Assembly: GCA_030704615.1 (NCBI GenBank)
Contig: CM060733.1
Span: 22,258,001-22,322,000 of the forward strand
Direction: 5' to 3'
DNA: 64,000 nt
From: Takakia lepidozioides
Lineage: Eukaryota; Streptophyta; Takakiopsida; Takakiales; Takakiaceae
The notes under the pieces were generated by a model that did no database searches, was not told where the DNA came from, and saw only the letters and a program-made list of their open reading frames with translations. The position numbers and the translations under genes were made by a program. Below are positions 20,107 to 31,220 of the stretch, in pieces. The first letter of the stretch is position 1; each line of letters begins with the position of its first letter.

Positions 20107-22840
20107 CCTCATCTGCATCTTCTGCTGCTCAGTGTGGTAGCGTAAAACAAAATAAGCAGCATAATACATCCCACAGCCCATGACCAAACTAGGTATCTCC
20201 TTGGTCTTGGTGTAGATGAATCCATGAATGATCTGGAAGGCAATTAATTCCTTCAGCATGGTTCCTGCCTCAGACCAATACCGTGCAAAATGGTGATTTT
20301 TATTAGGTCTGTCAGTTGGAAGAACCTTAGTCCGAGTGGCAACCAAATGCGCATAATCTGGTAATAGTGTGTCAAAGACTCTGGAGGACTGAATTCTTTC
20401 CAAGCTACATCCATAACAATGGAAATTTGGTTGAAGGGCAGAATCATAGCCCGATTATATTCAAGTTCAGCAGGAGTAGTAGGTGGGTTAAAAGAAGCAT
20501 CACCCCAAATTTCAGACAGTGATTGATGTTGTGCCATGGTATCAACACTGTCTACCTGGTGTGGCTGTTGTGATGTCGTTCCCATAGTCCTTCCTGATGT
20601 TGGTAGGTCCTGCACTTCCTGTGCTGAAGATTGAAAAATCAAAGTCCTTGCCTGCAAGTAAGTAGCCATGAGCTATTCCTCAGGAACAAAGACCATTTTC
20701 TCTGCAATGTTGAAGCTCAACTCATCCACTTGAGTCTGAAGCCCTTCCACATCCTCCTGCAACTCGGCTATCCGACTATAGACATTGTCTATAGTGGTTG
20801 TGGGAATGTTCTGCACCCGTAGCCTGAGATCATTCATCTCATCTTGGGTCAAGACCCGCCCTAATTAAATTCTCATTCTCAAGTTGTAGGGCAGTTTAGT
20901 GTCCTCCAATTCTTGCTGCAACTTGAGGTTGGCCTCCACATCCACCTTGTTTGCACACTCATTGACAATTATTGCCTCAAACTCTTGTTTGAGCTCCTCC
21001 CGCAATGCTGCCAACTGAGTGGAAGGAACATGAGCCTGGAAATAGGTGCCCAACAGGTTGAGAGTCATGCTTATGGAACTCATAACCATGGCCTGCTGTG
21101 GGTCTTCATGGAAAACATGTTGCTGTTCTTCCTGATTATCAACACTTTGATGTTTCACAAACCAATTAGGTCAGGATTCCACAGGATCTTGTTCCTGAGC
21201 AACCTCATCTTCCACAGGTGCTGCAGTACCCTTGCCCTTTACCCCTTCAACCTCTAACACAGGTTTGGGCACAACCTGCACATCAGGGATTTTCTTGGGC
21301 TGACTCTGTATCTTTGGTATCATGGGGTCTCCGACCATACCAGAGTTTTCATAGAGAAGATCGCCCTTCTCAATTTTTGCCACTACTTGCTCTGTAATGG
21401 GATTGTCCAATCCCTCTCTCTCCACAATAAGAGGCTCCGGTGTAACAGCAAGTCCAGTCTGAGTTACCGCTGGGGCAACTTGGTCAGCTTGTTGTGCTGG
21501 CCGTGGTACTGAAGTGACTTCATCCTCCCTCTCTAACGGCCGTGCTTCCAGTAATAACAGCTCATTGTGCTGCTGCACCCCATCCTGTGCAGGAGCTATG
21601 GAAACATCATCGTGAGGGTTCTTTGTGGCAAGTGGAGCCGCCATTACGGTTTCGTTCCTCTTCTGTCTCTTGGATTGGTGCTGCCTCTCTAATCCGCCTT
21701 CACCTTGTGAAGAGCCTAGCTCTTCAACTGTGACTGCCTCAAACACCCCTATTACCTTGCGTTCTTGCGCATCAAGCAGGCAAGAATCAAAGATAATATG
21801 TGCAATAATTGGGCCAGACACAATGATTGGGGATTTGGCAGCAGTAGTCTGCAGTCATTTCATATCCTCCACTAGACCACTGTGCATCATCTCCGCCCAA
21901 GCTACATCCCTATTTTCAAAGCTTTCAAAACCTCTTCCGTAAAAGATCTGCTAAGATACTGTTGGTTATGTTTCATGGCAAACAAAATGTTTAGTATCTA
22001 GCCAATGTCCCTCAACCCTGGATACTCGGCTTTGGTGCAAGTGAATCCCTGGTTCTTGAAAAAACTCTTTTCTTGGAAAAGATCCCCTATTTGCAATCTT
22101 GCCCTGTGCTCATCCACGCTCACATTACCAGATGGTAAATCAAAAAGCTGTTGCAAGTACTGCGGAGTAACTTGTATATATACGCCTTTCACCTGGGTAA
22201 CTCCTGTCCTTGGCTCAAAGTTCTTGATGAACTGGATCATCAAATCCCAATAATGCAAAGACCACTCTTTGCGCAACAGCCCCTCCAACCGCAACTCCTT
22301 CAACAGCTGCACTGCCTGTGGTGTGGTGATTGTTTGCCTCTGTAAGATCGTCGTGCTCTTCACTCGTAGATCCTCCATTTCTCTAATTCGCTTCATCCCG
22401 GACAAACAAGAAGGCCTTGTTTGGAATAACTGCAAGAAGGTTTGCAATGCGTATAGCATGAAAGTGTGATTAGCACAGAATGGAACAGGTAAGTGTGTGT
22501 AAGTCTGCGGGGCTTGCAAACAGTGAGTGAGAGAGAAAGTACTTTCGTCCTGTCTTTCCTTGCGCCACTGCGTAAGAAGTAGAGCTAGTGTATAGTCCGT
22601 GATATCCGCCATAGCTACAAAGCTATAGCTTTGATTGCCCCTCCTGTTGAGACATTGGTTATCCGGGATAACACCTATTCTTCCGCTCATAATCTTCTTA
22701 ATTTCTTGTTCTTGTTTCTTGAATGGAGTCTCTTGCACAAAATTCACGTTTTTGATTGGTCGTTGCCTCATTAGGTAATTTTTCATTTTTACCCTATTCC
22801 GTTCACATTCCATCTTGGAATGACCACTAGGACTGTGCAC
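20107..22840 (-). pseudogene. Post-pol ORF of element C, main part
   Basis: Several overlapping minus-strand frames cover this span: MHSPSGHSKMECERNR (22840), through YSFVAMADITDYTLALLLTQW, FCANHTFMLYALQTFLQLF and YLQQLFDLPSGNVSVDEHRARL; then an acidic region (EREDEVTSVPRPAQQ); a helical stretch (LREELKQEFEAIIVNE); and ARYWSEAGTMLKELIAFQIIHGF up to the chromovirus insertion. Homologous sequence follows pol in B2 (59266-60990) and occurs in D. Extra ORFs after pol are known in Tat/Athila-type gypsy lineages; I do not recognise a domain. Frameshifts and stops are present. Confidence 0.78.
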
Positions 22841-23228
22841 ATATGTGGCAAAGGTTCCCCTTTGCCGGACGTGTAAAGTGTTCCGTTACCTGTCCTCTTG
22901 ATGCATTATTGGGCTCATGATAAGTTTCGGCTGATGTACGGGGTAGATACTTTGACGGCCCTGTTTGTCTTCTTGTGTGATAGCGCTCATTATTGCAGTA
23001 CATGCAATGCGGAGTGCTTCGCCCCTTAGGCCACGTGTTTGAATTCAAACATTCTCTCGTCTCCTTCTGTCCCCATGGCACATTCTCCGTGTTTGACTCC
23101 CAAACTGTCTTTATACTTACCGGCCACTTTACTGTCGTTAACTCGTGTCCACCTGCCACTGCTATAATGGACTGTGCAACCTATGCGGGTTGTGTTGCCT
23201 GTGATGGGCTGTGACAAGCTGTGACAGA
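22841..23228 (-). repeat. Spacer with (CACAGCC)-type decamer repeats, element C
   Basis: Between integrase and the post-pol ORF the plus strand has repeated GGCTGTGA/GGCTGTGT units (about 23165-23260; on the minus strand TCACAGCC). The same ~10-bp repeat fills part of the LTRs of B1, B2 and D and the matching spacer in B2 (58895-59095). Confidence 0.7.
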
Positions 23229-24206
23229 CTATGGTAGGCTGTGTTGGCTGTGTGAACACCTGTGTTCACTGCTATGGCCATACACATTCAACGTTATGAC
23301 AAGTGCTTCATGCTCCGCTGGTGCTACTGATGTAGTCTGTGACTGCATCTGTGTTTCAAGATGCAAATCATGCTGCAATGGTCTATCATGGATACCACTG
23401 TATCCCTTCAACTTGTTGGCATTGACTCTACCAAGCATCTCTTTGTTGATAGTTTGTAACATAGATGTGTTGTTATTATACATCTTCTGTATGTCATAAG
23501 GTCCTTTCCATGGTGATTTAAGCTTAGAAGCTTTAATCTTTTCCTTCTTCTGCAACCACGGTACCAAATCACCTGTCTTGCAGTTTGCCTTCATCAAACC
23601 GATCCTTTCTTTTCATCTGAATTCTGGCCATGTTATCTGCTGCATCGGCACGTACTTCTTCCACATGATATAGTTCATGTTTCCTTATTTTAATTGAATC
23701 CTCCAATTCCATTCTCCTTCCCCATTTAGTTCTCATGGTAGGTAATAAGAATTCCACTGGAAGTAAAGCTTCCATGCCATAGACCAATTGAAATGGTGTA
23801 TACCTCATGGTAACTTTGTATGAAGTCCTGTAAGACCACAAAGCTGTTAACAACTTTGTATCCCATTCTGTCATGTTCGCATTAACTATCTTAGCCAAGA
23901 TAGTGCATAGTATTTTGTTAGTGGCCTCTGCCTGCCCATTGCCCTGTGGGTAATAGGTTGCACTCTTCTTGTGCACAATCATGAACTCCTTAGTCAACAG
24001 TTCAATGGTCTCATTAATGAAATGACTTCCCTGGTCACTGATAAATCTAAGGGACAGCCATCTCTTGTGATAATATTCTCATATAGGATGGACTTAGCTG
24101 TGTTGTCTCTCAGAGCCTTAGCTTCCACCCATTTTGTGGTATAATCAGTGGCTGTGATTACATACTTGTTCTGTGTATTCCTAGCAAGTGGATTGATTGG
24201 CCCAAC
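23229..24206 (-). pseudogene. pol: Integrase C-terminal half of element C
   Basis: On the minus strand: [23 protein letters not shown]-like core start (about 24120-24205), then KSATYYPQGNGQAEATNKIL with the third-acid region, LWSYRTSYKVTMRYTPFQLVYG, and the downstream tether SPWKGPYDIQKMYNNN. It parallels B2 at 57900-58800. Stops and frame changes occur. It is cut at 24206 by the LTR of B1, which inserted within the sequence GTTGGGCCAATC. Confidence 0.88.
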
Positions 24207-24905
24207 TGTTAGAGGGCTGTCTGGGACTTAGACAGTTTTACGGGTTCTGTGGGGTACCCTTAATTTTTGCGCAGACTTACGGATGGTAGATTTAGACCAA
24301 CAGAGGCCTTAGGGGTGACAGGCACAGGCTTTAGGGGTGGAAGACAGGCTTACACACTCAGTTACAGCCTTACACAGTCGCACACAGCCTATCACAGTCT
24401 ATCAAAGCCTGACACAGCTTGTCACAGCCCGACACAGTCCGACACAGCCAGTCACAGCTCGGCACAGTCACAGCCCGACACAGCTTGGCACAACCCGTCA
24501 CAACGTACATAGGGAACGGTTATCATTGGCAGGGAATGACTGTGTGGGAACAACATCTGCAGAGGGAACGTGCCAGTTAGTTAGTTAGGCGGTAGAACAG
24601 CTTACAGATAAATTAGGCAGAGCAGCAACATGGGGGGGAGGAGGAGAGATGATCAGTAGATGCTTGATTCATGCGAGCTGTAGAGATATATTGTAGAGCA
24701 GACTAGGGACACCATGGCTTCGGCCTGATACTTGATAGAACTTAATCTGATATATATTCGATATACTCACACTGTGTAGAGAGACCGGAGTGAAGCTGTG
24801 GAATGAATGGATGAGTGATTGGAACCTGATAGATTGCTGAAGCAATCTGATGCTTAAATATAAACAGTAAGGTAATTTACAAACAGGAAGCACAACCATG
24901 ATACA
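24207..24905 (+). repeat. 5' LTR of B1
   Basis: 699 bp from TGTTAGAGGGCTGTC to ATGATACA. Its boundaries are set by comparison with the LTR of D (42185-42978, reverse) and the LTR start of B2 (43617). Between 24340 and 24500 it holds tandem decamers of the CACAGCC(C/T)GA type. Confidence 0.85.
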
Positions 24906-24918
24906 CTAGTTGTAGGTC

Positions 24919-25614
24919 ATGACTGATTGTTCTGAGCGGGCTGAGTGCTTAGAGATATCCAACTCTTCTATCTTGGAGTTCCCACCTCGGATAGCGAAGG
25001 GATGGGTGAGTAAAAGCCGCTCGACATTTGGCGACCATACTAGGGAACTGGGTCAAGAACAACTAGATGTGACATGCATCTGGTGGGATCATGGTGGTTG
25101 GAGAATTAAGGAATTTGATGTGAATCAAATTCCTTGTGGAACTGAGAAAGAAAGATTATCCAAGCAATTCTTTCAGAGATTCCTGGAATTGCCAAACGGT
25201 TGCAAAGAAAACATTCTTAAGAGAGTGCATGATGCTGATCCTGAGTGGGGTCTGGAGAAAGGAGTGATAAAGATTTATCAAGTGGCCTGTAGAGGGAGAG
25301 CAAGTTGGTTACCAACACTGGTTTATGTGATAGCGTTGCTATCCATTAAACGAGTGGAGTTTGAAGGCTGGGAGGAACGGAAAGTGAATGTTTATACTCA
25401 TATGCATGAAGAATTGATACTGGTAAAGAATTGGATTCCTAAGGATATCTTGTGGATCAAACTTACACCAAGAACAGCTTTTCAGACGTGTTTGCCATAT
25501 GGTTATATGGTAACGGAGACTTCTAGTATAGCCAAGGGTGCATTGAAGCTTGAAAGAAACCCATGCATATACGAGAGATACTACAGAAGAGAGTTTTGGT
25601 TATTGCCTCATTAA
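24919..25614 (+). CDS. First ORF of B1, 231 aa, Gag-leader protein
   Basis: ATG 14 bp after the LTR opens MTDCSERAECLEISNSSILEFP. The same start is preserved on the minus strand in D (about 42062-42170), so the ORF is a family trait. It is rich in W and charged residues with no recognised domain. It is probably the N-terminal part of Gag, separated from the capsid region by stops at 25615-26050. Confidence 0.6.
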   Translation: MTDCSERAECLEISNSSILEFPPRIAKGWVSKSRSTFGDHTRELGQEQLDVTCIWWDHGGWRIKEFDVNQIPCGTEKERLSKQFFQRFLELPNGCKENILKRVHDADPEWGLEKGVIKIYQVACRGRASWLPTLVYVIALLSIKRVEFEGWEERKVNVYTHMHEELILVKNWIPKDILWIKLTPRTAFQTCLPYGYMVTETSSIAKGALKLERNPCIYERYYRREFWLLPH

Positions 25615-25634
25615 AGATATGAAAAACATGGGAC

Positions 25635-26743
25635 ATGAGTGATGAAAGAGAAACTAAACTCCACAGATATTCAGCGAAGAGAGAAAGTTATTTGAAAGCT
25701 AACTATCCCTATCTTTGGGAGAGAGGAATAGACATAGGGGAATCATCTGGACCTCTCACACCATTAAGACCGGAGAGTACATCACCCATACAGGAAGAAC
25801 CAGAGTTGGATGCCACTCCTTCTTATTCTTTACAAGAAAGATTAAGGGATTTGGTATAGGAAGAAGATCAGCCACAAGGGGAGAGATCTGAGGTACATCC
25901 CTGGATTAAAGATTTGACAGAAATCTTTGATCAGAGTTGGCATGGGACACCAAAAGCAGGAGCTCCAGTTTCTGAATCACAAGACAAAGAAGGAGAGGAA
26001 GATGTGGCAGAGCCAACAGAGAGTTCAGACTCTCCAATGTACCACTCCAGTTGAGTTATATGAGTGAGGAAGAGGAAAACCAAGAAAAGAACTTGGAAGA
26101 TGAAAACAGAAAGAAGAATTTGGAAGATGAAGAGTATGAAGAAGTAGACCCAACAGTTGAGGTTGAGACTACAACCAGGACATCCCAACCTATTGAACCT
26201 GGATCAAGTGGAGCACTTGGATCACAGGCCAACGAAGGTGTCGGCTCAGGAGGATCTGGCAAGCAGCTTGGATCTGGCTCTGGGGGGACAGGGAGTGTCG
26301 GAAGTAGTGCAACTGGAGCTGGGGATACTGAGAATACAGTGGGGCCAATAGCAGGGAGTGCTCAGGGGCCAACACTTGGTGGGAGATCCACCACTACAAC
26401 AGCAGGTCCTCAAGGACCAGCACCTGTCAGTGGGCAGGGTGTAGTGCCACAGATGGCGGTACCTCCAACACGGGCAAAACCACCTTTTTCAATATATGCA
26501 GGGAAAGGGGATCATGATATACACATCAGCCAATTTGAGCACATGTATATTGTGAACAATGAGAATGGCGATGATGCCAAGATGAGATTGTTTCCTTGTT
26601 CACTTATCAAGAAAGCAAGTGAATGGTATGCAAAATTCCCTAATAATCATTTCCTAACCTGGAATGGCCTAGTACAGCGTTCCGAAACAGGTTTAGGACA
26701 AGCAAAACTGAGGATGAAGTGTATGGGAGTTTACAATAGTTAA
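25635..26743 (+). pseudogene. gag: gag capsid region of B1
   Basis: A short frame (25635-25859) is followed by 26051-26743: an acidic start (MSEEEENQEKNLEDENRKK), a long Gly/Ser/Thr linker (GSGGSGKQLGSGSGGTG), then capsid residues PPFSIYAGKGDHDIHISQFEHMY, RLFPCSLIKKASEWYAKFP and FLTWNGLV, typical of the gypsy Gag fold. A frame change near 26730 separates it from the zinc-knuckle part. Confidence 0.82.
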
Positions 26744-26775
26744 AGCAAAAGAAGCATGAAACTGTTGAAGAGTAC

Positions 26776-28262
26776 ATGGAAAAGATGGAGTTGATGATGA
26801 AAAAGTTGGCTGCTGTGCCAGCACCAGGGTTACAGAAGACCTGGTTTGTGAGTGGATTAAGACCTGAATTACAAAAGAAAATGGATATGCTACCCCATAA
26901 TACAGTGGAAGAGGCATTTGAAACAGCCAACAAAATTGAGCAATTGGGAATGCTCAGGAGAGATAAAAGGGATGAAGAGGATTCTGAAGATGAGTCAGAT
27001 GAAGAAGAAGAGCAGGAGCTCAAGAGGAAAAGTAAGAAGAAGGAGAAGTTGTTGAGGGATAACTATGAAAAGAGGCTAGAGGAAATCTTGAAAAAGTATG
27101 TCACAGAGGCTGTAACACATTGGAGAAAGGGTGTATGGTGTGCAAAATGCCAGAATGAAGGCCATACCACAGCTGAATGCCACATGAAGGAGAAACACTA
27201 TACTATCTGTAAAATGGATAACCATTCTACTAAGAATTGTTATTACAGCAGAAGTAGCTGCAAGAGAACCTAGGCAAGTGAGGGTGCATCAAGTGCAGCC
27301 CCAGCCAAGAAGAAACAATTATCAGGACCACTATGGTAGGCATGGGGGCTGTAACAATGGTATGGCAGGAAGAGGTAATCCAAGAGGGAATTACCAAGGC
27401 AATCCCAAAGGCAACTATCAGGGTAATCCAAGGGGGAATTACCAGCCAGGGGATCAGGATTATAGAAATAATCCCAGAGCATACCAAGGGCGAGGACCCA
27501 ATGGTGAAGAACTGTGTTATTATTGTAATCAGGCGGGACATCGCAAGGCAGCCTATCCATTCTGGATCAGACACCAGAATGAGATGAGAGCTCCAGTGAA
27601 TGAAGGCCCAGTGGTGGTAGCTCACATGGTTAGGCCATGTTTTGTACCAGAAGTAAGTACAATGATAGTGACCAGAAGCAAAGCTAAACTAATACCTCCA
27701 GTGGATGAGGAAGAAGATGATAATGAAGATGGCAGTGATGTGCCTGAAGACGATGAGGCTTGGAGAGATGAGAAGGAACTGCACAAGGAAGTGGCTGATA
27801 CCATAAGGGAAATGCAGAAGAATACTGATATCCCTATGGCAGATTCCTCTGATTCTGAAAGGGAAGAAGAGGGTGAAGATGAAGTGAAGCAAGAAGCTGC
27901 TCAAGTGCAGGGTAATGAAGGGACTTTGGCTGGAATAATATGTCAGTCCAAAGCTGAGATTACCATTAGACAGCTATTGGCTGTGGCACCTCATTATAGG
28001 CACACGCTGTATCAAGCAATCAATCAGATTGCTCATGTGACAGAAAACACAGACCTGAACAGCAAGGTGACAAGTTATAATGTGAAGCCTGAAGGGCGAG
28101 AAACAGTCATGGACTTTGATGATTCTATGCGAGTAATCCAATTGAGAATTGGAAGCACAGACTTGACTGATGTACTGATAGATGGAGGCTCAAGAGTGAA
28201 TATTATGATAGACCAATTAAGGCAGAAGCTTGGTCTGAGTAACATGAAACCAGCCCCATTTA
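26776..28262 (+). pseudogene. gag: gag zinc-knuckle and protease region of B1
   Basis: 26776-27273: a helical acidic region (EEDSEDESDEEEEQELKRK), then CAKCQNEGHTTAEC, a CCHC knuckle. The second knuckle is YTICKMDNHSTKNC, where B2 has CTIC, so one zinc ligand is lost here. 27278-28262: Gly/Asn/Arg repeats (GNPRGNYQ), a third knuckle CYYCNQAGHRKAA-Y with its last Cys changed to Tyr, then the protease strand TDVLIDGGSRVNIMID with DGG as the active-site triad. Its last codons are followed by the solo LTR of A. Confidence 0.85.
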
Positions 28263-28265
28263 CAG

Positions 28266-28976
28266 TGTCATGGCCCTTTGCCTTGAGGGCAGGGGGTCGG
28301 GACACAAGAGGAGCTGCCCCTGTGGTGGGGGCAGTGGCAACAATAGATGCGGGGGCTGAAGCACCCTTGAGTGCCTTGGGCACTCAAGGAGGCGGAGGCG
28401 CTCACTAGGTGGAGCCCGACACACTGGGTTGCGGTGGGGGTGGTTCCACGAGGGGTGGTGGTAGCTTAGTGGGTCTTAGTGGGGGTGGCATAAAACTCAC
28501 CATGGGGCGGCGACCTTGTGGTGGGTGTCGTGGGGAGTCTTGGGACTCATCACGGTCCAATGGGGCCGTGGGGGGTGGGCCAAGACTCACCGGGAATCGA
28601 GGGTCTTCGTGGTGGTTCGCCATAAAATGGCATGGTTGTTTGTGGAACCCCCGCGGACAGTCACAGAAGTATATATAGGGAGTAGTAACCCCGAGAACGG
28701 TGCAAGCCCGTTGGTGACCAAAAGCTAGTGAGTGAGTGAGCGAGCCGGAAAGCGACCAAGGAGTGGGGAGCTATTCCGGACTGCCATCTACCAAAGGGAA
28801 TTTCCACTAGGCCCAAATTGGTGGAGGGGCTTTTGGAGGAGCAAATGGGGACCGTTATGTCCCGGCGAGCAGCCGAAGCTCCGATTGGCCCGACGGCCAG
28901 TTTGGGAGTTAGGCGCGCTCATCAAAGCGAGTAATTATGACTTGAAGGGGAGCTTACCGAAGTGAGGTGCGCGACA
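28266..28976 (+). mobile_element. Solo LTR of chromovirus family A
   Basis: 711 bp, TGTCATGGCCCTTTG...GTGCGCGACA, flanked by TACAG (28261-28265 and 28977-28981). The empty site is seen in B2 (CATTTACAGTAACAATGG, about 55424). It aligns with the 3' LTR at 14283-15014 in reverse. A solo LTR arises by recombination between the two LTRs of a full insertion. The frame running through it from B1 is spurious past 28265. Confidence 0.95.
28670..28679 (+). promoter_or_regulatory. TATA-like element in solo LTR A
   Basis: TATATATAGG, aligned with the TATA-like element of the full 3' LTR. It is the likely core promoter of the A family. Confidence 0.6.
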
Positions 28977-28986
28977 TACAGTAACA

Positions 28987-29388
28987 ATGGCAGATCAAAG
29001 GAGTGTACAGCCTTTAGGCTTGATAAGAGGAGTAAAGATACAGATCCAAAAGATGATTTTTAAGATCACAGTGACTGTGTTGAAAATGGATAATGTTATG
29101 GAAGCTTACTCCTTATTACTAGGTCGACCATGGTTGAAACAGGCCAGGGTATTCCATGACTGGAATTCCCAGTTACTGACTGTACCTGATGGGAAGTACA
29201 AGATACAGGTCACCACTAAGAAATCTAGTAGGCTATCTGCTACCAGAAGACCTCGTGGAGTCAGAGAATATGACTGGAGGGGAGGACTTGATGAGGAACA
29301 AGAAGCTAGCCTGTTTGCTGCACACCCAGAGTGGGAGCAGGTTGCAGAAATGCAACTGGGAGGCCTGAGTTGTTTTAAAGGTATCTGA
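28987..29388 (+). pseudogene. pol: Protease C-terminus of B1
   Basis: Continues the Gag-protease frame interrupted by the solo LTR: LGLIRGVKIQIQKMIFKITVTVL, then AYSLLLGRPWLKQARVFHDW, the usual closing strand of plant gypsy proteases. It is followed by a charged linker (RRPRGVREYDWRGG). The same block in B2 spans about 55435-55834. Confidence 0.8.
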
Positions 29389-29460
29389 TGTGGTGCAATA
29401 ACAACAACACCAATTGAGGGGGAAACAAGTAGTTACCCACCACATTTCTATGAGGAAAGA

Positions 29461-30387
29461 GAGGGAGAAATGGAAATCCTAGAAGAACCAGCCACTGTGC
29501 GTTTACAGGATGAAGTAGTGGCTAGATGAACAATCACAGCTGAAGAGCAGGTGAGAGACGTGAATGTGGGAACTGAGGAGGAACCAAGAATGGTGAAAGT
29601 AGGGGCTGACTTGGAGCCAAAATTCTTTGAGAAAGCTAAGAGCCTGTTTATCAAATACAAAGATGTATTTGCTTGGAGCTATGGGGATCTGAAAGGGATA
29701 CCACCTGAGATCTGTCAGCATAAGATTGAACTGGAACCAGGGTCGGTACCAATCAAATAGGCTAGGTACAGAATGAATCCTAACTATGCACAAAAGGTTG
29801 GGGAAGAGATCAAGAAGCTGGCTGAGGCTAAGTTCATATACCCGATAGAGTATACAATTTGGTTGTCACCCATTGTGATAGTTCCCAAGAAGAATGGTAA
29901 ACTGAGAGTTTGTTTGAACTATAATTAAGAAGCTGAATGCTTGTACAAAGAAAGATCTCTTTCCCTTGTCATTTACAGAAGCGGTACTGGACACTGTGGC
30001 AGGCCATGAGATGTACTCATTCATGGATGGCTTCAGTGGATATAACCAAGTGCAAGTGGCGGAAGAAGACCAGGGAAAGACAGCTTTCATCACAGACTGG
30101 GGTGTTTATGCATACAAAGTCATGTCTTTTGGACTTTGTAATGCACCAGCAATTTTCCAGAGGGTGATAAGTGAATCTTTCCATGAGTATCTGGATGATT
30201 TCATGTAAGTGTTCTTAGATGACTTTAGTGTGTATAGCTCTAAGAATGAGCACTTGCAGAAGTTGGAATTATGTTTGGCCAGATGCAGGATGAGAGGTCT
30301 TGGTCTGAATCTGGAAAAGTGTACTTTCTGTGTGAACTCAGTGGTACTACTGGGACACATTGTGTGTAAGAAGGAACTGCTTGTGGA
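29461..30387 (+). pseudogene. pol: Reverse transcriptase N-terminal part of B1
   Basis: It carries KDVFAWSYGDLKGIPPEICQHKIEL, then PIVIVPKKNGKLRVCLNY, SFMDGFSGYNQVQVAEEDQ, VMSFGLCNAPAIFQRV and the catalytic box VFLDDFSVYSSKN. Stops interrupt at 29527, 29758, 29925 and 30206, so the copy is dead. The frame stops at 30387 where MULE-2 begins and resumes at 40676 (DPRKTEAIKASPPPS). Confidence 0.9.
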
Positions 30388-30460
30388 GATGTTAGCTATT
30401 TCATGAGCAAGAGTGGCATGAGCGGCATGAGCGGAGTAGTAAGACAATCGGTTTTCATGA
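30388..30460 (+). repeat. Left terminal inverted repeat of MULE-2
   Basis: GATGTTAGCTATTTCATGAGC followed by GCATGAGCGGCATGAGCGG units. The transposase-proximal end of MULE-3 (53885-53949) is its reverse complement, with substitutions. Confidence 0.88.
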
Positions 30461-30629
30461 GCAGAAGTACAAATTTCGAAAATAAAAAACAATAAAAAAC
30501 ATTAATTTAATGCAATGTGTCAGGAAAAACAAATATATTATTCGGCCCCTTGAAGGGAAAATTGTAGTTTTGACAGTTGTGCTCATGATATTTCGTCTTC
30601 CGCTCATGCCAATTCCCAGCGACATGTGC

Positions 30630-31075
30630 AAATATGGCGCCGAATTTCGCGGTAATAGGGTCCGTAGCTTGAAAAAACGGCGACGTATTTCGCGGTAATA
30701 GGTCTCTCTGGCAAAAAATGGTGCCGAATTCCGCGGCTATAGGTCCCCTCATGACAGGTAATTCGGCGCCATTTTTCTAGTGCATGTTCGGACTTGGCCA
30801 GTTTTCGGCGCAAAATAGGGAAATTCGGCGTCATTTTTCCAGACACTGTACCAGTGCATGTTGGGACTTAGCCAGTTTTCGGCCCAAAAAAGAGAAATTC
30901 GGCGTCATTTTTCCAGACACGGTACCAGTGCATGTTGGGACTTAGCCTGTTTTCGGCCCAAAAAAGAGAAATTCGGCGCCATTTTCCCAAACACAGGTAC
31001 CAGTGCATGTTGGGACTTAGCCAGTTTTTGGCCCCAAAAAGAGAAATTCGGCGTCATTTTTCCAGAAATGGCCCC
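30630..31075. repeat. Transposase-side palindrome cluster of MULE-2
   Basis: Units of about 75 bp combine AAATTCGGCG(C/T)CATTTTTCC with GTACCAGTGCATGTTGGGACTTAGCCAG and TTTTCGGCC. Four units are clear between 30820 and 31075; earlier ones carry CGCGGTAATAGG spacers. The matching cluster in MULE-3 is 53325-53720 on the other strand. Confidence 0.85.
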
Positions 31076-31220
31076 ACAACTGCTTCTGTTGGATCTCAGT
31101 TTGAATGGAATATTGCCTCATTCCAGGAGTTTTGGGGTGCATTTCATTACACTGCAAAAAAAAGTCTGATACAACAAAATGCAATTGAAAATATCCATAT
31201 GGAGGATTCCCTTTGCCCCA

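Noticed and set aside
24330-24510. Ser/Gln/Pro-rich peptide encoded in the LTR
   Set aside because: It arises from the decamer repeats of the LTR; similar peptides appear wherever the decamers occur, in several frames.
28263-28408. C-terminal extension of the B1 Gag-protease frame
   Set aside because: The extension is translation of the inserted solo LTR; B2 shows the uninterrupted sequence.
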